Assembly: GCA_009911715.1 (NCBI GenBank)
Contig: CP047880.1
Location: forward strand, 1,612,001-1,676,000
Origin: Methanomassiliicoccaceae archaeon DOK
GTDB taxonomy: Archaea > Thermoplasmatota > Thermoplasmata > Methanomassiliicoccales > Methanomethylophilaceae
DNA: 64,000 bases
Reading direction: 5' to 3'
In this document: positions 7,760 to 16,617 of the stretch, one piece after another
Layout: the number at the start of each line of letters is the position of its first letter
Position numbering within the stretch: the first letter of the stretch is position 1
Made by a program: the position numbers and the translations under genes
The notes under the pieces: model-generated
The model's input: only the letters and a program-made list of their open reading frames with translations
What the model was told of the DNA's origin: nothing
Databases searched by the model: none

Positions 7760-7815
7760 TCGTACATGAGTTTCATTAAATATGGAAACATGCATGACTT
7801 CTCTGGTCTGATATC

Positions 7816-8328
7816 TTGGAAGCCGACAGGGAGCTGAGGAGGCTGAGGACGTTCAGCAGGGGGTCGTCAGCTCTGCTGCTGTTGATCACCGCAGTCATGG
7901 TCGTCCTGACGGTCGTCATTGCCCTCGGTGTGGCCCAGATCCTCTCCGACACGCCGAGCTTCGAGGAGCAGTTCGGAATGACCTTCTGGCAGACCGTCCT
8001 GTTCGGAGCGACCCTGGTCGCCGCCCTCGTCCTCGTCACGGTGACGTTCGGGATCATCTTCTGGGTCATGCGCAGGATGTCCAGGGACTACAGCCCCTTC
8101 ACTGAGAGGAACGTGAGGCTCATCACGGTCTTATCCGTGATCTACCTGGTGATGCCGGTGGTCCTGACGGTGTCCATGTGCACCGGGGAGAGCGACTGGA
8201 CGCTCATAGCCGTGGCCGCGGCGATAATCTTCCTGCCGTCACTGTTCGTGGCCGCCCTCCTTTACATGCTGGCACTGGTGTTCCGCTACGGGTGCTGGCT
8301 GCAGAAGGAGTCCGACGAGACGCTCTGA
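7816..8328 (+). CDS. DUF2975 membrane protein (YoaS-like), lacks a linked regulator
   Basis: 170 residues, TTG start about 40 bases after a TATA-like TTAAATAT (7774-7781). Four membrane helices in the DUF2975 order: an N-terminal charged stretch, helices 1-2 separated by a short outside loop, the cytoplasmic motif RDYSPFTERNVRLI, helices 3-4, and the conserved end FRYGCWLQKESDETL. DUF2975 genes usually precede a YozG-type helix-turn-helix gene. Here none follows. The last 56 bases are identical to those of the paralogue ending at 12605. Function unknown; possibly membrane stress sensing. Confidence 0.75.
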   Translation: MEADRELRRLRTFSRGSSALLLLITAVMVVLTVVIALGVAQILSDTPSFEEQFGMTFWQTVLFGATLVAALVLVTVTFGIIFWVMRRMSRDYSPFTERNVRLITVLSVIYLVMPVVLTVSMCTGESDWTLIAVAAAIIFLPSLFVAALLYMLALVFRYGCWLQKESDETL

Positions 8329-8427
8329 GGGCATCACCGTCCTCGGGAGGCTATGTATCTTCCATAGACCGCCGTAGTTACCATATACCCACACTCACTC
8401 CGAGTGCCCAGTGATTCATTGAGTTTC

Positions 8428-9822
8428 ATGGACGTACTAGACTTCATCGACACGTACATCTGGTACGTGGCGTTCGTCCTGATCATCTGCGTCGGCGTTT
8501 ACGCGACGGTCCGCCTCAGGGGGATCCAGGTCGCTGGCTTCAAGGAGATGGTCAAGGTCACCTTCCTGAACAGAGGGGACCGCAGGGAGGGGAAGCTCTC
8601 CTCCTTCCAGGTCTTTTGCATGAGCATGGGTTCCCGCATAGGAGTCGGGAACATCACCGGTCCCATCCTGGCCATCCTCGTCGGAGGCCCCGGGGCAATC
8701 CTGTGGATGTGGGTGTTCGCACTCATCGGCATGGCCACCAGCTTCCTGGAGACCACCGTGGCCCAGATCTACAAGGTTCCCAAGGAGAACGGAGGTTACC
8801 GCGGAGGCCCCGCGTACACCCTGTTCCACGGACTCGGGATGAAACGTCTCGGCATGATCGCGGCCTTCGTGATGATCCTGATGTACCTCGTCGGGTTCAT
8901 CTCCGGAGAGGTCATCAGCATGTCCGAGGCCGTCCACAACGCGTTCGACTTCGACGGCATCAACCTCGTGTTCGCCGTCCTGCTGACTGCCGCCACCGCG
9001 CTCCTCCTCGTCGGAGGGGTTTACAAGATCGCGGACCTCTCGGTCAAGGTCGTCCCCCTCATGGCCATCGCATGGTTCGCGGTGTGCATCGTGTCCATCG
9101 CATTCGGTCCCGAGGGAGTCCTCAACGGAATCTACTCCATCTTCGAGTACGCGTTCAACATCCCCTCCGTCATCGGCGGAGGAGTGGGTGCCATCATCAT
9201 CACCGGGATGCAGAGGGGCGTGTGGTCCAACGAGGCGGGTATCGGTACCATCACCAACCTGTCCGGAATGGCGGACGTCAAGCACCCCGTGTCCCAGGGA
9301 TACACCCAGGCGATCGGTGTCCTCATCGACACCCTCGTGAGCACCATGACCGCGCTGGTCGTCCTCTCCTACGCGGACATCAACGCGCTGGTCGGATCCG
9401 GCCTGGAGTCCATACCCCTGCTGCAGAGCATCTTCACGGACACCCTCGGATCCGTCGCTCCGTACGTGGTCATGATCTTCATGTTCATCTTCGCGTTCAC
9501 CTGCCTGATGTCGGACATCGTCATCGGGGAGGGCAACCTGATGCTGATCAAGGAGAGCAAGGTCGCCAAGTGGGGCATGTGGGTCCTTCTGCTCGCCGTC
9601 GTGTTCCTTTCCAGCTTCTACGCGTCCGATGCGCTCGTCGTCATCATGGACATACTGCTCGCGGTGTGCGCGTTCTTCAACACGTTCATCATGATCAAGC
9701 TGGCACGGCGCGGTATCGAGGCGTTCAGGGACTACAGGAGACAGAAGGCGGAGGGCGTTGAGGAACCCGTGTTCCACAAGAGCTGCCTCTCCGACGACTC
9801 CGGAGTGACCGAGTGGGACTGA
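8428..9822 (+). CDS. agcS: amino acid carrier protein, AGCS family (alanine/glycine:sodium symporter)
   Basis: 464 residues from ATG 8428; GTG 8404 would add eight residues. About 10-11 membrane helices. Family signatures seen: SRIGVGNITGPILAI in the first third (sodium/substrate site), GGPAYTLFHGLG, and GVWSNEAGIGTITNLSGMADVKHP, the near-invariant SNEAG motif. The family imports alanine or glycine with sodium. It appears monocistronic. The preceding gap has a small inverted repeat CACTC/GAGTG at about 8391-8405. Confidence 0.92.
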   Translation: MDVLDFIDTYIWYVAFVLIICVGVYATVRLRGIQVAGFKEMVKVTFLNRGDRREGKLSSFQVFCMSMGSRIGVGNITGPILAILVGGPGAILWMWVFALIGMATSFLETTVAQIYKVPKENGGYRGGPAYTLFHGLGMKRLGMIAAFVMILMYLVGFISGEVISMSEAVHNAFDFDGINLVFAVLLTAATALLLVGGVYKIADLSVKVVPLMAIAWFAVCIVSIAFGPEGVLNGIYSIFEYAFNIPSVIGGGVGAIIITGMQRGVWSNEAGIGTITNLSGMADVKHPVSQGYTQAIGVLIDTLVSTMTALVVLSYADINALVGSGLESIPLLQSIFTDTLGSVAPYVVMIFMFIFAFTCLMSDIVIGEGNLMLIKESKVAKWGMWVLLLAVVFLSSFYASDALVVIMDILLAVCAFFNTFIMIKLARRGIEAFRDYRRQKAEGVEEPVFHKSCLSDDSGVTEWD

Positions 9823-9899
9823 CGCTCCCACGCAAACCCCTTCCAAACCATTTCATCCCGTTTTCCGCTCGCATCCTTTAATACGTCCTTCTCGTTCTC

Positions 9900-10574
9900 A
9901 TGACGATGGCAAACGAAGCGACCCTCTACAAGTACAGGCAGAAGATCGGGCAGATGGAGACCGCGGCGCTGCGCGACGAGATTGTCAAGCTCGAGGACAA
10001 CCTGGTCAGGGTCGCAGGGGAGCTCTACGCCCTCGACAACAGCCCAGAATCGCTCAACCAGGACAAGTCGTACAAGTTCAAGGTCATGTCCAGGACGAAC
10101 AACCAGACCATGTGGGACGGGAAGCTCGACGCGGCCATCAGCGAGCTCAAGTCCCGCGGCGAGCAGTACGCCCCGTCCGAGGAGTACGGGAAGATGTGCA
10201 GCGTCGCCGGTGACGTGTACAACGCCGTCAGGGTCGTGTTCGCCGAGAGGGGCGAGGACGGCAAGTCCTACGGATACGACTTCATCCTGGAGCCCGCTGG
10301 GTTCCTGGCGAAGGCGTCCGGATACGGGCCGTTCAACACCGAGACGATCCCCGTGGCAGGAAGCACGAGGGCCATACTCATCAACAGCCTCCTCAACAAC
10401 TACGTCTTCGGATGGGGCGGAAGCTACATGATGAAGGGTTCGAAGAGCAGGGCCCGCTGGATACTGGACATATACACCAGGGACGGCGGATGCATCTCCT
10501 ACAAGGGCAACGTCTACCACCCGTACAACTTCCAGTCCGTCCTCATGGCCATAGGTTCCGTTGCTAGGATGTGA
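9900..10574 (+). CDS. conserved-looking hypothetical protein
   Basis: 224 residues, ATG 9900 (or 9906). The N-terminal 60 residues are a probable coiled helix (LYKYRQKIGQMETAALRDEI). The rest is mixed alpha/beta with many aromatic residues and glycine-rich turns (NNYVFGWGGSYMMKG). No signal, membrane helix or metal motif. The stop overlaps the upstream frame of the Eis-like gene, but that gene probably starts later at 10653. Not recognised. Confidence 0.6.
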   Translation: MTMANEATLYKYRQKIGQMETAALRDEIVKLEDNLVRVAGELYALDNSPESLNQDKSYKFKVMSRTNNQTMWDGKLDAAISELKSRGEQYAPSEEYGKMCSVAGDVYNAVRVVFAERGEDGKSYGYDFILEPAGFLAKASGYGPFNTETIPVAGSTRAILINSLLNNYVFGWGGSYMMKGSKSRARWILDIYTRDGGCISYKGNVYHPYNFQSVLMAIGSVARM

Positions 10575-11875
10575 ACCCGACCGCGACGCACGTCCTGTTC
10601 TCCGCACTCTTTATATCCATTGGCATCCACTGGAAACAGCGGAGGACCCCCCGTGGACGGAGAAGAGGACCAGTTTCCATACCAGATCGCGACCTGACCA
10701 CCGATGACCTGGATCAGTACAACGCGCTCCTGCGTTATGCCTTCCAGGTCACGGAGAAACAGCTCATGGAGGCTGGATGGAGGGATGACGAGATCATGCA
10801 GTCCAAGTTCCCCATCCTCGAGAGAGCGGATGTCCTCGGCAGCTACGACGGTGACAACCTGATCTCGCAGATCGCCGTGTACCCCCTCCAGATGAACATC
10901 CACGACGAGATCTACCCGATAGGTTACGTGACCAGCGTGAACACGTACCCCGAGTACTCCGGGCGCGGGATCATCCGCGTGCTGATGCACAGGAGCCTCG
11001 CCAGGATGAGGGAGAAGGGGCAGTCCGTCGCACTGCTGTATCCTTATTCGATCCCCATGTACAGGAAGTTCGGATGGGAGATCATCTCCAACAAGATCTC
11101 GTACAAGATCAAGGACAGCCAGATCATCCCCCGCAGGAAGAGGGCCACGGATGGCTACGTCAGAAGGGTGGACTGGAACAACCCCGATTTCATGAGCCTC
11201 CACGCACAGTTCGCCCTGCGCACGCACGGATGCCTCCTGAGGAACGCCTCCGCCTGGGAGGAGTACTGGAGATGGGACTCCGACGACACCACCGTCGCGG
11301 TGTACTACAGCAAGCAGGGGAAGCCCCTCGGATACATGGTCTACCTGATCAAGGAGGATGTGATGTACATCAAGGAGATGATCTACCTCAACAGGGAGGC
11401 CCAGAAGGGTCTCTGGGACTACATCAGCGCCCACTACTCCATGATAGACGAGGTCCGCGGCAACACCTATCAGAACGAACTGCTGGCGTTCTACCTGGAG
11501 GACGGCAACATCACCGAGACGATCAAGCCGTACATCATGGGGAGGATCGTGGATGTGGAGGCATTCTTCATGAGATACCGCTGCGACCCCACGGAGGAGG
11601 ACGTCTGCTTCAGGTTCGAGATAGAGGACGACTTCCTCGACTGGAACAACCGCGGGTTCAACGTCTACTTCCACGACGGGAAGGCGACCGTCACCGACCG
11701 GGAGCCCAGATACACCGTGAGGATGTCCATCGGCACCCTGTCCACGCTCCTCCTCGGATACATGACGGCGATTCAGCTGTTCAGACTCGAGAGGATCGAG
11801 GGGACGCCTGAGGCCGTCCAGATCCTGGATGAGGTCGTCATCCATCAGATCCCGTACATCTCCGACTTCATCTGA
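10571..11875 (+). CDS. Eis-like GNAT N-acetyltransferase, probable frameshift near its start
   Basis: The frame gives 434 residues. Homology-like sequence begins at RDLTTDDLDQYNALLRYAF (from about 10688). The Eis layout is present: a first GNAT fold with the acetyl-CoA loop YPEYSGRGIIRVLM, a second degenerate GNAT fold, and a C-terminal SCP-like domain. A ribosome site GGAGG (10641-10645) and GTG (10653) give a plausible start in a different frame (VDGEEDQFPYQI) that hits TGA at 10695. Restoring one base near 10688 would join it to the main frame. The ATG at 10571 is therefore unlikely to be the real start. A TATA box lies at about 10606-10613. Confidence 0.8.
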   Translation: MNPTATHVLFSALFISIGIHWKQRRTPRGRRRGPVSIPDRDLTTDDLDQYNALLRYAFQVTEKQLMEAGWRDDEIMQSKFPILERADVLGSYDGDNLISQIAVYPLQMNIHDEIYPIGYVTSVNTYPEYSGRGIIRVLMHRSLARMREKGQSVALLYPYSIPMYRKFGWEIISNKISYKIKDSQIIPRRKRATDGYVRRVDWNNPDFMSLHAQFALRTHGCLLRNASAWEEYWRWDSDDTTVAVYYSKQGKPLGYMVYLIKEDVMYIKEMIYLNREAQKGLWDYISAHYSMIDEVRGNTYQNELLAFYLEDGNITETIKPYIMGRIVDVEAFFMRYRCDPTEEDVCFRFEIEDDFLDWNNRGFNVYFHDGKATVTDREPRYTVRMSIGTLSTLLLGYMTAIQLFRLERIEGTPEAVQILDEVVIHQIPYISDFI

Positions 11876-12036
11876 GCCCCTTCAGGAAGGGCATGACGAA
11901 GATGCCCAGGGGGAGGTCTGCGGATTCCACATCGTGCATGGTAGACACCTCTATGCCGGGTCCCGGACGACACCGCCATGACGGCGAAACCGCCTCCGCC
12001 CGACTGTATGAAACATCTTTCATTAATTATTTAATG
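11876..12036. other. intergenic stretch, no clear gene
   Basis: On the minus strand a 23-residue ORF (start near 11939) overlaps the end of the Eis-like gene. The wider minus-strand translation contains PGIEVST, as in PHP phosphoesterases, which may be a remnant or chance. Short GC inverted repeats occur near 11970-11985. Nothing else can be supported. Confidence 0.3.
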
Positions 12037-12070
12037 TTTATCGATAAATCATAGATGCATATCGATAAAT
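12037..12070. promoter_or_regulatory. two ATCGATAAA operator-like sites 22 bp apart
   Basis: Perfect palindrome TTTATCGATAAA at 12037-12048 and a second near-copy ATATCGATAAAT at 12059-12070. The 22-bp spacing is two DNA turns, so two dimers could bind the same face. They lie just upstream of the DUF2975/YozG-like pair, a natural place for autoregulation by the YozG-like protein. Confidence 0.5.
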
Positions 12071-12104
12071 ACCGTGAACACCTGGTACACTCGGAGACCG
12101 ACCC

Positions 12105-12605
12105 ATGGACAATGACCTGAGGAGACTGAAGACCCTCTGCGGAGGACTGTTCTTCGTCCTTCTCCTGCTCACCGTGATCATCGCGATGGCGATCTGCGTG
12201 GTCGTCTCAGGGACGGTCATCGAGATGAGCGATCCGGGGCTGGTCTCGGACTACCTCGGCGTCTCCAGCGACAGGTTTGTCGTGATCGCCGGATTCGGAG
12301 CCGTCGTGATGGGCGTCAGCCTCGTGGTCCTCGTGATGATGTTGAACATCACCAACGCGATCTACAGAGAGTACTCCCCGTTCACAATCAAAAACGTAAA
12401 ACGTCTGGAAGTGATTTCCCTGGCCTATCTGCTGTTACCCGTGATCGTATCCCCTATGATCTATGCGGTGATCGGTGAGCTCACGGCTCTGGAAGTCATC
12501 ATCCTCAGCTTCTCGTCGGTGCTGATGGCTGCGATATTCTACTGCCTGTCACTGGTGTTCCGCTACGGGTGCTGGCTGCAGAAGGAGTCCGACGAGACGC
12601 TCTGA
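12105..12605 (+). CDS. DUF2975 membrane protein (YoaS-like)
   Basis: 166 residues, four membrane helices. Cytoplasmic motif REYSPFTIKNVKRLEVIS between helices 2 and 3; C-terminal FRYGCWLQKESDETL. It is a paralogue of the 7816 gene: the protein bodies differ widely but the last 56 bases, including the stop, are identical. It is followed 10 bp later by a YozG-like regulator, the usual pairing. The pair may form a membrane sensor and a transcription factor, as proposed from context for yoaS/yozG; no biochemical role is known to me. Confidence 0.8.
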   Translation: MDNDLRRLKTLCGGLFFVLLLLTVIIAMAICVVVSGTVIEMSDPGLVSDYLGVSSDRFVVIAGFGAVVMGVSLVVLVMMLNITNAIYREYSPFTIKNVKRLEVISLAYLLLPVIVSPMIYAVIGELTALEVIILSFSSVLMAAIFYCLSLVFRYGCWLQKESDETL

Positions 12606-12615
12606 TGGGGATAGC

Positions 12616-12837
12616 ATGGCGATAATACTGAGACTTGACCGTGTCATGGCTGACAGGAAGATGTCCCTGAACGAGCTGGCGCGCCATGTCGGGATATCCA
12701 ACGTCAATCTCTCCAACATCAAGACCGGGAAGATCTCCGCCATCAGATTCTCAACGCTCAACGGCATCTGCAAGGCCCTGGACTGCCAGCCCGGGGACAT
12801 CCTGGAGTACGTCGAGGACGACGACGGGACCGAATGA
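12616..12837 (+). CDS. YozG-like helix-turn-helix regulator (XRE family, HTH_26)
   Basis: 73 residues. Near-complete Cro/C1 helix-turn-helix: RVMADRKMSLNELARHVG, ISNVNLSNIKTGK, then FSTLNGICKALDCQPGDILEY, the typical end of HTH_26 proteins. It lies 10 bp behind the DUF2975 gene and is probably co-transcribed. The palindromes at 12037-12070 are the likely binding sites. Confidence 0.88.
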   Translation: MAIILRLDRVMADRKMSLNELARHVGISNVNLSNIKTGKISAIRFSTLNGICKALDCQPGDILEYVEDDDGTE

Positions 12838-12926
12838 GCCGGACACCCCGTTCACAGAGGGGTGCCGCCGGACCCTGTGAAGAACAATATATATGACAAT
12901 CAATCTAACACACCCTGGGTGGGTGC

Positions 12927-14711
12927 TTGGAAGAGCTAGCGTTACTGACCAGTCTGGCAGTGTTCACGCTGCTCGCTGCAGCCTGCTCCATCATTTTCAA
13001 CAAGATCCGGCTGCCTCCGCTCATCGGATACATCGTCGCCGGGATCATCATCGCGAACGTCTGGACGATAACGAACGACAGCGAACAGATAGTCAGCATC
13101 CTGTCGGACATAGGCCTGGTCATGCTGATGTTCTGCATCGGCCTCGAGATAAACCTACGGAAGATTCGCAAACAGGGCCTGTTCGCCATGGGCGTGGTCA
13201 TCATCCAACTGCCACTGATGATGCTGGGCGGCATAGTAGCCGGGATGCTCCTCGGATACGACATGGTCCAGTGCATCTGCCTGGGAGCCATCATCTCCGG
13301 ATCCAGCACCGCCGTCGTCATGGCGGTCCTCAAATCCCAGAAGGAGCTGGACGCCGACCACAAGGAGTCCCTGGTACTGGTCCTGATCATGGAGGACATC
13401 GGCCAGGTCATCATCCTGTCCATGATCACACCCATCATGGCCAGCAACGACCCGTCCGTCGACGTCAACAGCCTCATAGTGATGATTGTCAGCATCATCG
13501 TGTTCATGGTGGCCAGCATAGTCGTCGGCCTGAAGCTGATACCGAGAGCCATCAACTGGGTCTCCGACAACGTCTCGGACGAGATCCTGACCGTCTTCTC
13601 CGTCGGCCTGGCCTTCGGCATGGCGCTCCTCTCGATCTACATCGGCCTGTCCATGGCCATCGGAGCGTTCCTGATGGGGATGATGATAGCCGGGAGCAGA
13701 AAGAGCAAGGAGATCAACCATAAGATAGAGCCAATGCGCGATCTGTTCATGGCCATATTCTTCATCTCGATAGGGATGGAGATCACGGTGTCCTCGCTGA
13801 TCGACAACATAGGCACTATCATCGTGCTCTACCTGATCTTCCTCATCCTCATCGTCGTGGCGGTGTTCATCGCGTACTGGTTCGAAAACGAGACCTGCCG
13901 CAACGGGTTCCTGTCCGCAGTCAGCCTCGCGACCATGGGCGAGTTCGCATTCATCATCGCCTCCGAGGCACTGGGATTCGGAGCGATAGACCAGTCGTTC
14001 TACACATCTGTGGTCGGTGCCGCCCTGCTGTCCATGGTAATACTGCCTTTCCTGAGCAGGTACTCCCCCCGCATCTGGGACAAATCCGTCGAGAAGTGCC
14101 CGCGCCCCATCTACGCCACATGCTGCAGGCTCAACGAGACCAGAGAGAGGGTCTACAGCAGAGTCTACGCGACCTCCAAGAAGTCCCGTAAGGCAATGTA
14201 CAGGAGCATGACCCACTCCTACATCAACATCCTGGCAATCGCCGCCATCGAGATCGCGTTCTACTTCCTGATCCCGGTGTGCGTCGACTGGATCACCGCC
14301 AACTTCGGAGGCACCCGCGACCTGTGGAGCATCGTGATGCTCATGGTCAACTTCGCCGTCCTCATGATGCCGGTGTACCACCTGGTCAACAACGTGAAGT
14401 TCCTTGACGAGATGATCATCGGAGGGGCCCGCCGCATCGCAAAGAGGGAGGGGAACCTCAGCGAACCGGGTGCTATATACCAGCGGTTCCTGGAGATCAA
14501 CACCTACATCATGGTGCTGATAATCGTGGCGCTGATCGTCATAATATGCCCCAACTCCGTGGGGCTGTGGCAGCACCTGGTAGTCCTGGGGCTGGCCGCC
14601 ATCGTCCTGGCGGTGTTCTATCTGAAGAGGCTCAGGGACGACAGGAAGAAGCCCCCCTCCGCTCAGAGGACCCAGACGCCAGATCAGGACGACGAAGGCG
14701 ACGATCTCTGA
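12927..14711 (+). CDS. CPA2-type cation:proton antiporter (first of a tandem pair)
   Basis: 594 residues, TTG start, with AATATATATG as probable TATA at 12886-12895. The first about 380 residues are the Na_H_Exchanger fold: FNKIRLPPLIGYIVAGI, LMLMFCIGLEINLRKI, GAIISGSSTAVVMAVL, MAIGAFLMGMMIAGSRKSK and FFISIGMEI. After a positively charged cytoplasmic stretch (about 395-430) come three more membrane segments and a hydrophilic tail. No TrkA-N/RCK domain is present, unlike KefB/KefC. Likely K+ or Na+/H+ exchange. It is followed by a close paralogue on the same strand. Confidence 0.9.
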   Translation: MEELALLTSLAVFTLLAAACSIIFNKIRLPPLIGYIVAGIIIANVWTITNDSEQIVSILSDIGLVMLMFCIGLEINLRKIRKQGLFAMGVVIIQLPLMMLGGIVAGMLLGYDMVQCICLGAIISGSSTAVVMAVLKSQKELDADHKESLVLVLIMEDIGQVIILSMITPIMASNDPSVDVNSLIVMIVSIIVFMVASIVVGLKLIPRAINWVSDNVSDEILTVFSVGLAFGMALLSIYIGLSMAIGAFLMGMMIAGSRKSKEINHKIEPMRDLFMAIFFISIGMEITVSSLIDNIGTIIVLYLIFLILIVVAVFIAYWFENETCRNGFLSAVSLATMGEFAFIIASEALGFGAIDQSFYTSVVGAALLSMVILPFLSRYSPRIWDKSVEKCPRPIYATCCRLNETRERVYSRVYATSKKSRKAMYRSMTHSYINILAIAAIEIAFYFLIPVCVDWITANFGGTRDLWSIVMLMVNFAVLMMPVYHLVNNVKFLDEMIIGGARRIAKREGNLSEPGAIYQRFLEINTYIMVLIIVALIVIICPNSVGLWQHLVVLGLAAIVLAVFYLKRLRDDRKKPPSAQRTQTPDQDDEGDDL

Positions 14712-14813
14712 AAAAGTCTGGACACGGACAGCGAAGGCTCCGTTTTGTCACTACGTAAACACCATCCCACGGTTAGTTTGGAGCGTGTTCACATCCAATA
14801 ATATAGTCTTCGA

Positions 14814-14828
14814 CGTATACTGTATACG
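14814..14828. promoter_or_regulatory. perfect 15-bp palindrome before the second antiporter
   Basis: CGTATAC-T-GTATACG, ending about 10 bp before the GTG start at 14838 and downstream of an AT-rich TATA-like AATAATATAG (about 14798-14807). Its position at the transcription/translation start suggests a repressor site. No counterpart is seen before the first antiporter, which has only CACCC-T-GGGTG. Confidence 0.5.
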
Positions 14829-14837
14829 GGTGGATAC

Positions 14838-16616
14838 GTGGATGAGACGACGCTTCTGACTAGCTTGGCAGTCTTCACATTACTTGCTGCGGCCTGTTCG
14901 ATCATCTTCAACAAGATCAAACTTCCACCCCTGATAGGATACATCGTCGCCGGGATCATCATCGCGAACGTCTGGGTGGTGACCGCCGAAGGCGAGATGG
15001 TCATAGAGATCCTGTCGGACATAGGTCTGGTCATGCTGATGTTCTGCATCGGCCTCGAGATCAATCTGAAGAAGATCAGGAAACAGGGGATATTCGCCAT
15101 AGAGGTCGCCGTCATCCAACTGCCACTGATGGTCCTGGGAGGCGTCGTTGCCGGGACGTTCATGGGATTCGACATGGTCCAGTGCATCTGCCTGGGCGCC
15201 ATCATCTCCGGATCAAGCACCGCCGTCGTCATGGCGGTCCTGAAGGCTCAGAAGCGTCTCGACAAGGAGCACATCGAGATGCTCGTCCTCATCACGATCA
15301 TGGAAGACATCGGCCAGGTCATCATCCTATCCATGATCACACCCATCATGGCCAGCAACGACCCGTCGATCGACGTCAACAGCCTCATAGTGATGATAGC
15401 CAGCATCATCGTGTTCATGGTGGCCAGCCTCCTGGTTGGACTGAGACTCATCCCCAGGATGATCAACTGGGTCTCCGACAACGTCTCGGACGAGATCCTG
15501 ACCGTGTTCTCCGTCGGCCTGGCCTTCGGCATGGCGCTCCTCTCGATCTACATCGGCCTGTCCATGGCCATCGGAGCGTTCCTGATGGGGATGATGATCG
15601 CGGCCAGCAGGAAGAGCAAGGACATCAACCACAAGATAGAGCCCATGCGCGATCTGTTCATGGCGATGTTCTTCATCTCGATAGGGATGGAGATTACCCT
15701 GTCCTCCATCGTGGACAACATCGCGATGATCCTGATCATCTACCTGCTGTTCGCTGTCCTGAAGATCTCCACCGTGTTCCTGGCATACTGGATCGGCGGA
15801 GAGACATGCCGCAACGGGTTCCTGTCGGCCACCGGCCTGGTGGCGATGGGTGAGTTCGCGTTCATCATCGCTGCGGAGGCGCTGGACTTCGGGGTGGTGG
15901 ACAACGCGTTCTACACGTCGGTGGTCGGAGCCGCCCTCGTCTCGATGGTCATGCTGCCGTTCCTCACCAAGTACGCCGCGCAGATATGGGACAAGTCGGT
16001 CGAGAAGTGCCCGAAGCCCGTGTACGCGGCATGCTGCAACATCAACTCCTCGAGGGACAGGTTCTACGAGCGCCTGCACGCTTCATCCAAGAAGTCGCGC
16101 AAGGCGATGTACAGGAGCATGACCCACACATACATCAACATCCTGGTGATCGTCGCCGTTCAGATAGTGTTCCATTTCGCCACACCCCTGGCGGTGGACT
16201 GGCTGACGACCAACTTCGGCGGGAACACGACCGTCTGGAGCATCACGATGCTCTTCGTCAACTTCGCGATACTCATCGTACCGGTGTACCACCTGGTCAA
16301 CAACGTGAAGTTCCTGGACGAGGTCATAATAAGCGGTGCCCGCCACCTTGCCGTCAGAGAGGGGACCGGCGATGAGCCGGGCGTGATCTACCACCGCATC
16401 CTGGAGGTCAACACCTACCTGATGGTGATCCTGATAGACGTGCTGATAATCATAGTGACACCGAACTCCGTCGGCATCTGGCTGCATCTGGTGATGCTCG
16501 CCGTGGCGATCGTCGCCCTGCTGCTGTACTATTTCAGCAGGAGACGGGAGGACAAGAGCGGCAAGGAGCCGGAACCCGACGAATACGACGAGAACGAGGA
16601 CAGCGACGACCTCTGA
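14838..16616 (+). CDS. CPA2-type cation:proton antiporter (second of a tandem pair)
   Basis: 592 residues, GTG start. It has the same architecture and motifs as the upstream copy (FNKIKLPPLIGYIVAGI, CIGLEINLKKI, GSSTAVVMAVL, FFISIGMEITL), with the extra C-terminal membrane region and acidic tail. The DNA is a patchwork: stretches such as 15470-15597 match 13560-13687 with a single difference, while other stretches differ at many positions. That points to duplication followed by gene conversion or strong local constraint. Its own promoter and palindrome suggest it is regulated separately. Confidence 0.9.
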   Translation: MDETTLLTSLAVFTLLAAACSIIFNKIKLPPLIGYIVAGIIIANVWVVTAEGEMVIEILSDIGLVMLMFCIGLEINLKKIRKQGIFAIEVAVIQLPLMVLGGVVAGTFMGFDMVQCICLGAIISGSSTAVVMAVLKAQKRLDKEHIEMLVLITIMEDIGQVIILSMITPIMASNDPSIDVNSLIVMIASIIVFMVASLLVGLRLIPRMINWVSDNVSDEILTVFSVGLAFGMALLSIYIGLSMAIGAFLMGMMIAASRKSKDINHKIEPMRDLFMAMFFISIGMEITLSSIVDNIAMILIIYLLFAVLKISTVFLAYWIGGETCRNGFLSATGLVAMGEFAFIIAAEALDFGVVDNAFYTSVVGAALVSMVMLPFLTKYAAQIWDKSVEKCPKPVYAACCNINSSRDRFYERLHASSKKSRKAMYRSMTHTYINILVIVAVQIVFHFATPLAVDWLTTNFGGNTTVWSITMLFVNFAILIVPVYHLVNNVKFLDEVIISGARHLAVREGTGDEPGVIYHRILEVNTYLMVILIDVLIIIVTPNSVGIWLHLVMLAVAIVALLLYYFSRRREDKSGKEPEPDEYDENEDSDDL

Positions 16617-16617
16617 G

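Noticed and set aside
8437-9846. 469-residue minus-strand ORF opposite the AGCS symporter
   Set aside because: Acidic, His/Asp/Glu-rich shadow translation of a well-supported membrane protein; typical antisense frame in GC-rich DNA.
13155-14576. 473-residue minus-strand ORF opposite the first antiporter
   Set aside because: Rich in Asp/His/Val repeats with no family pattern; antisense shadow.
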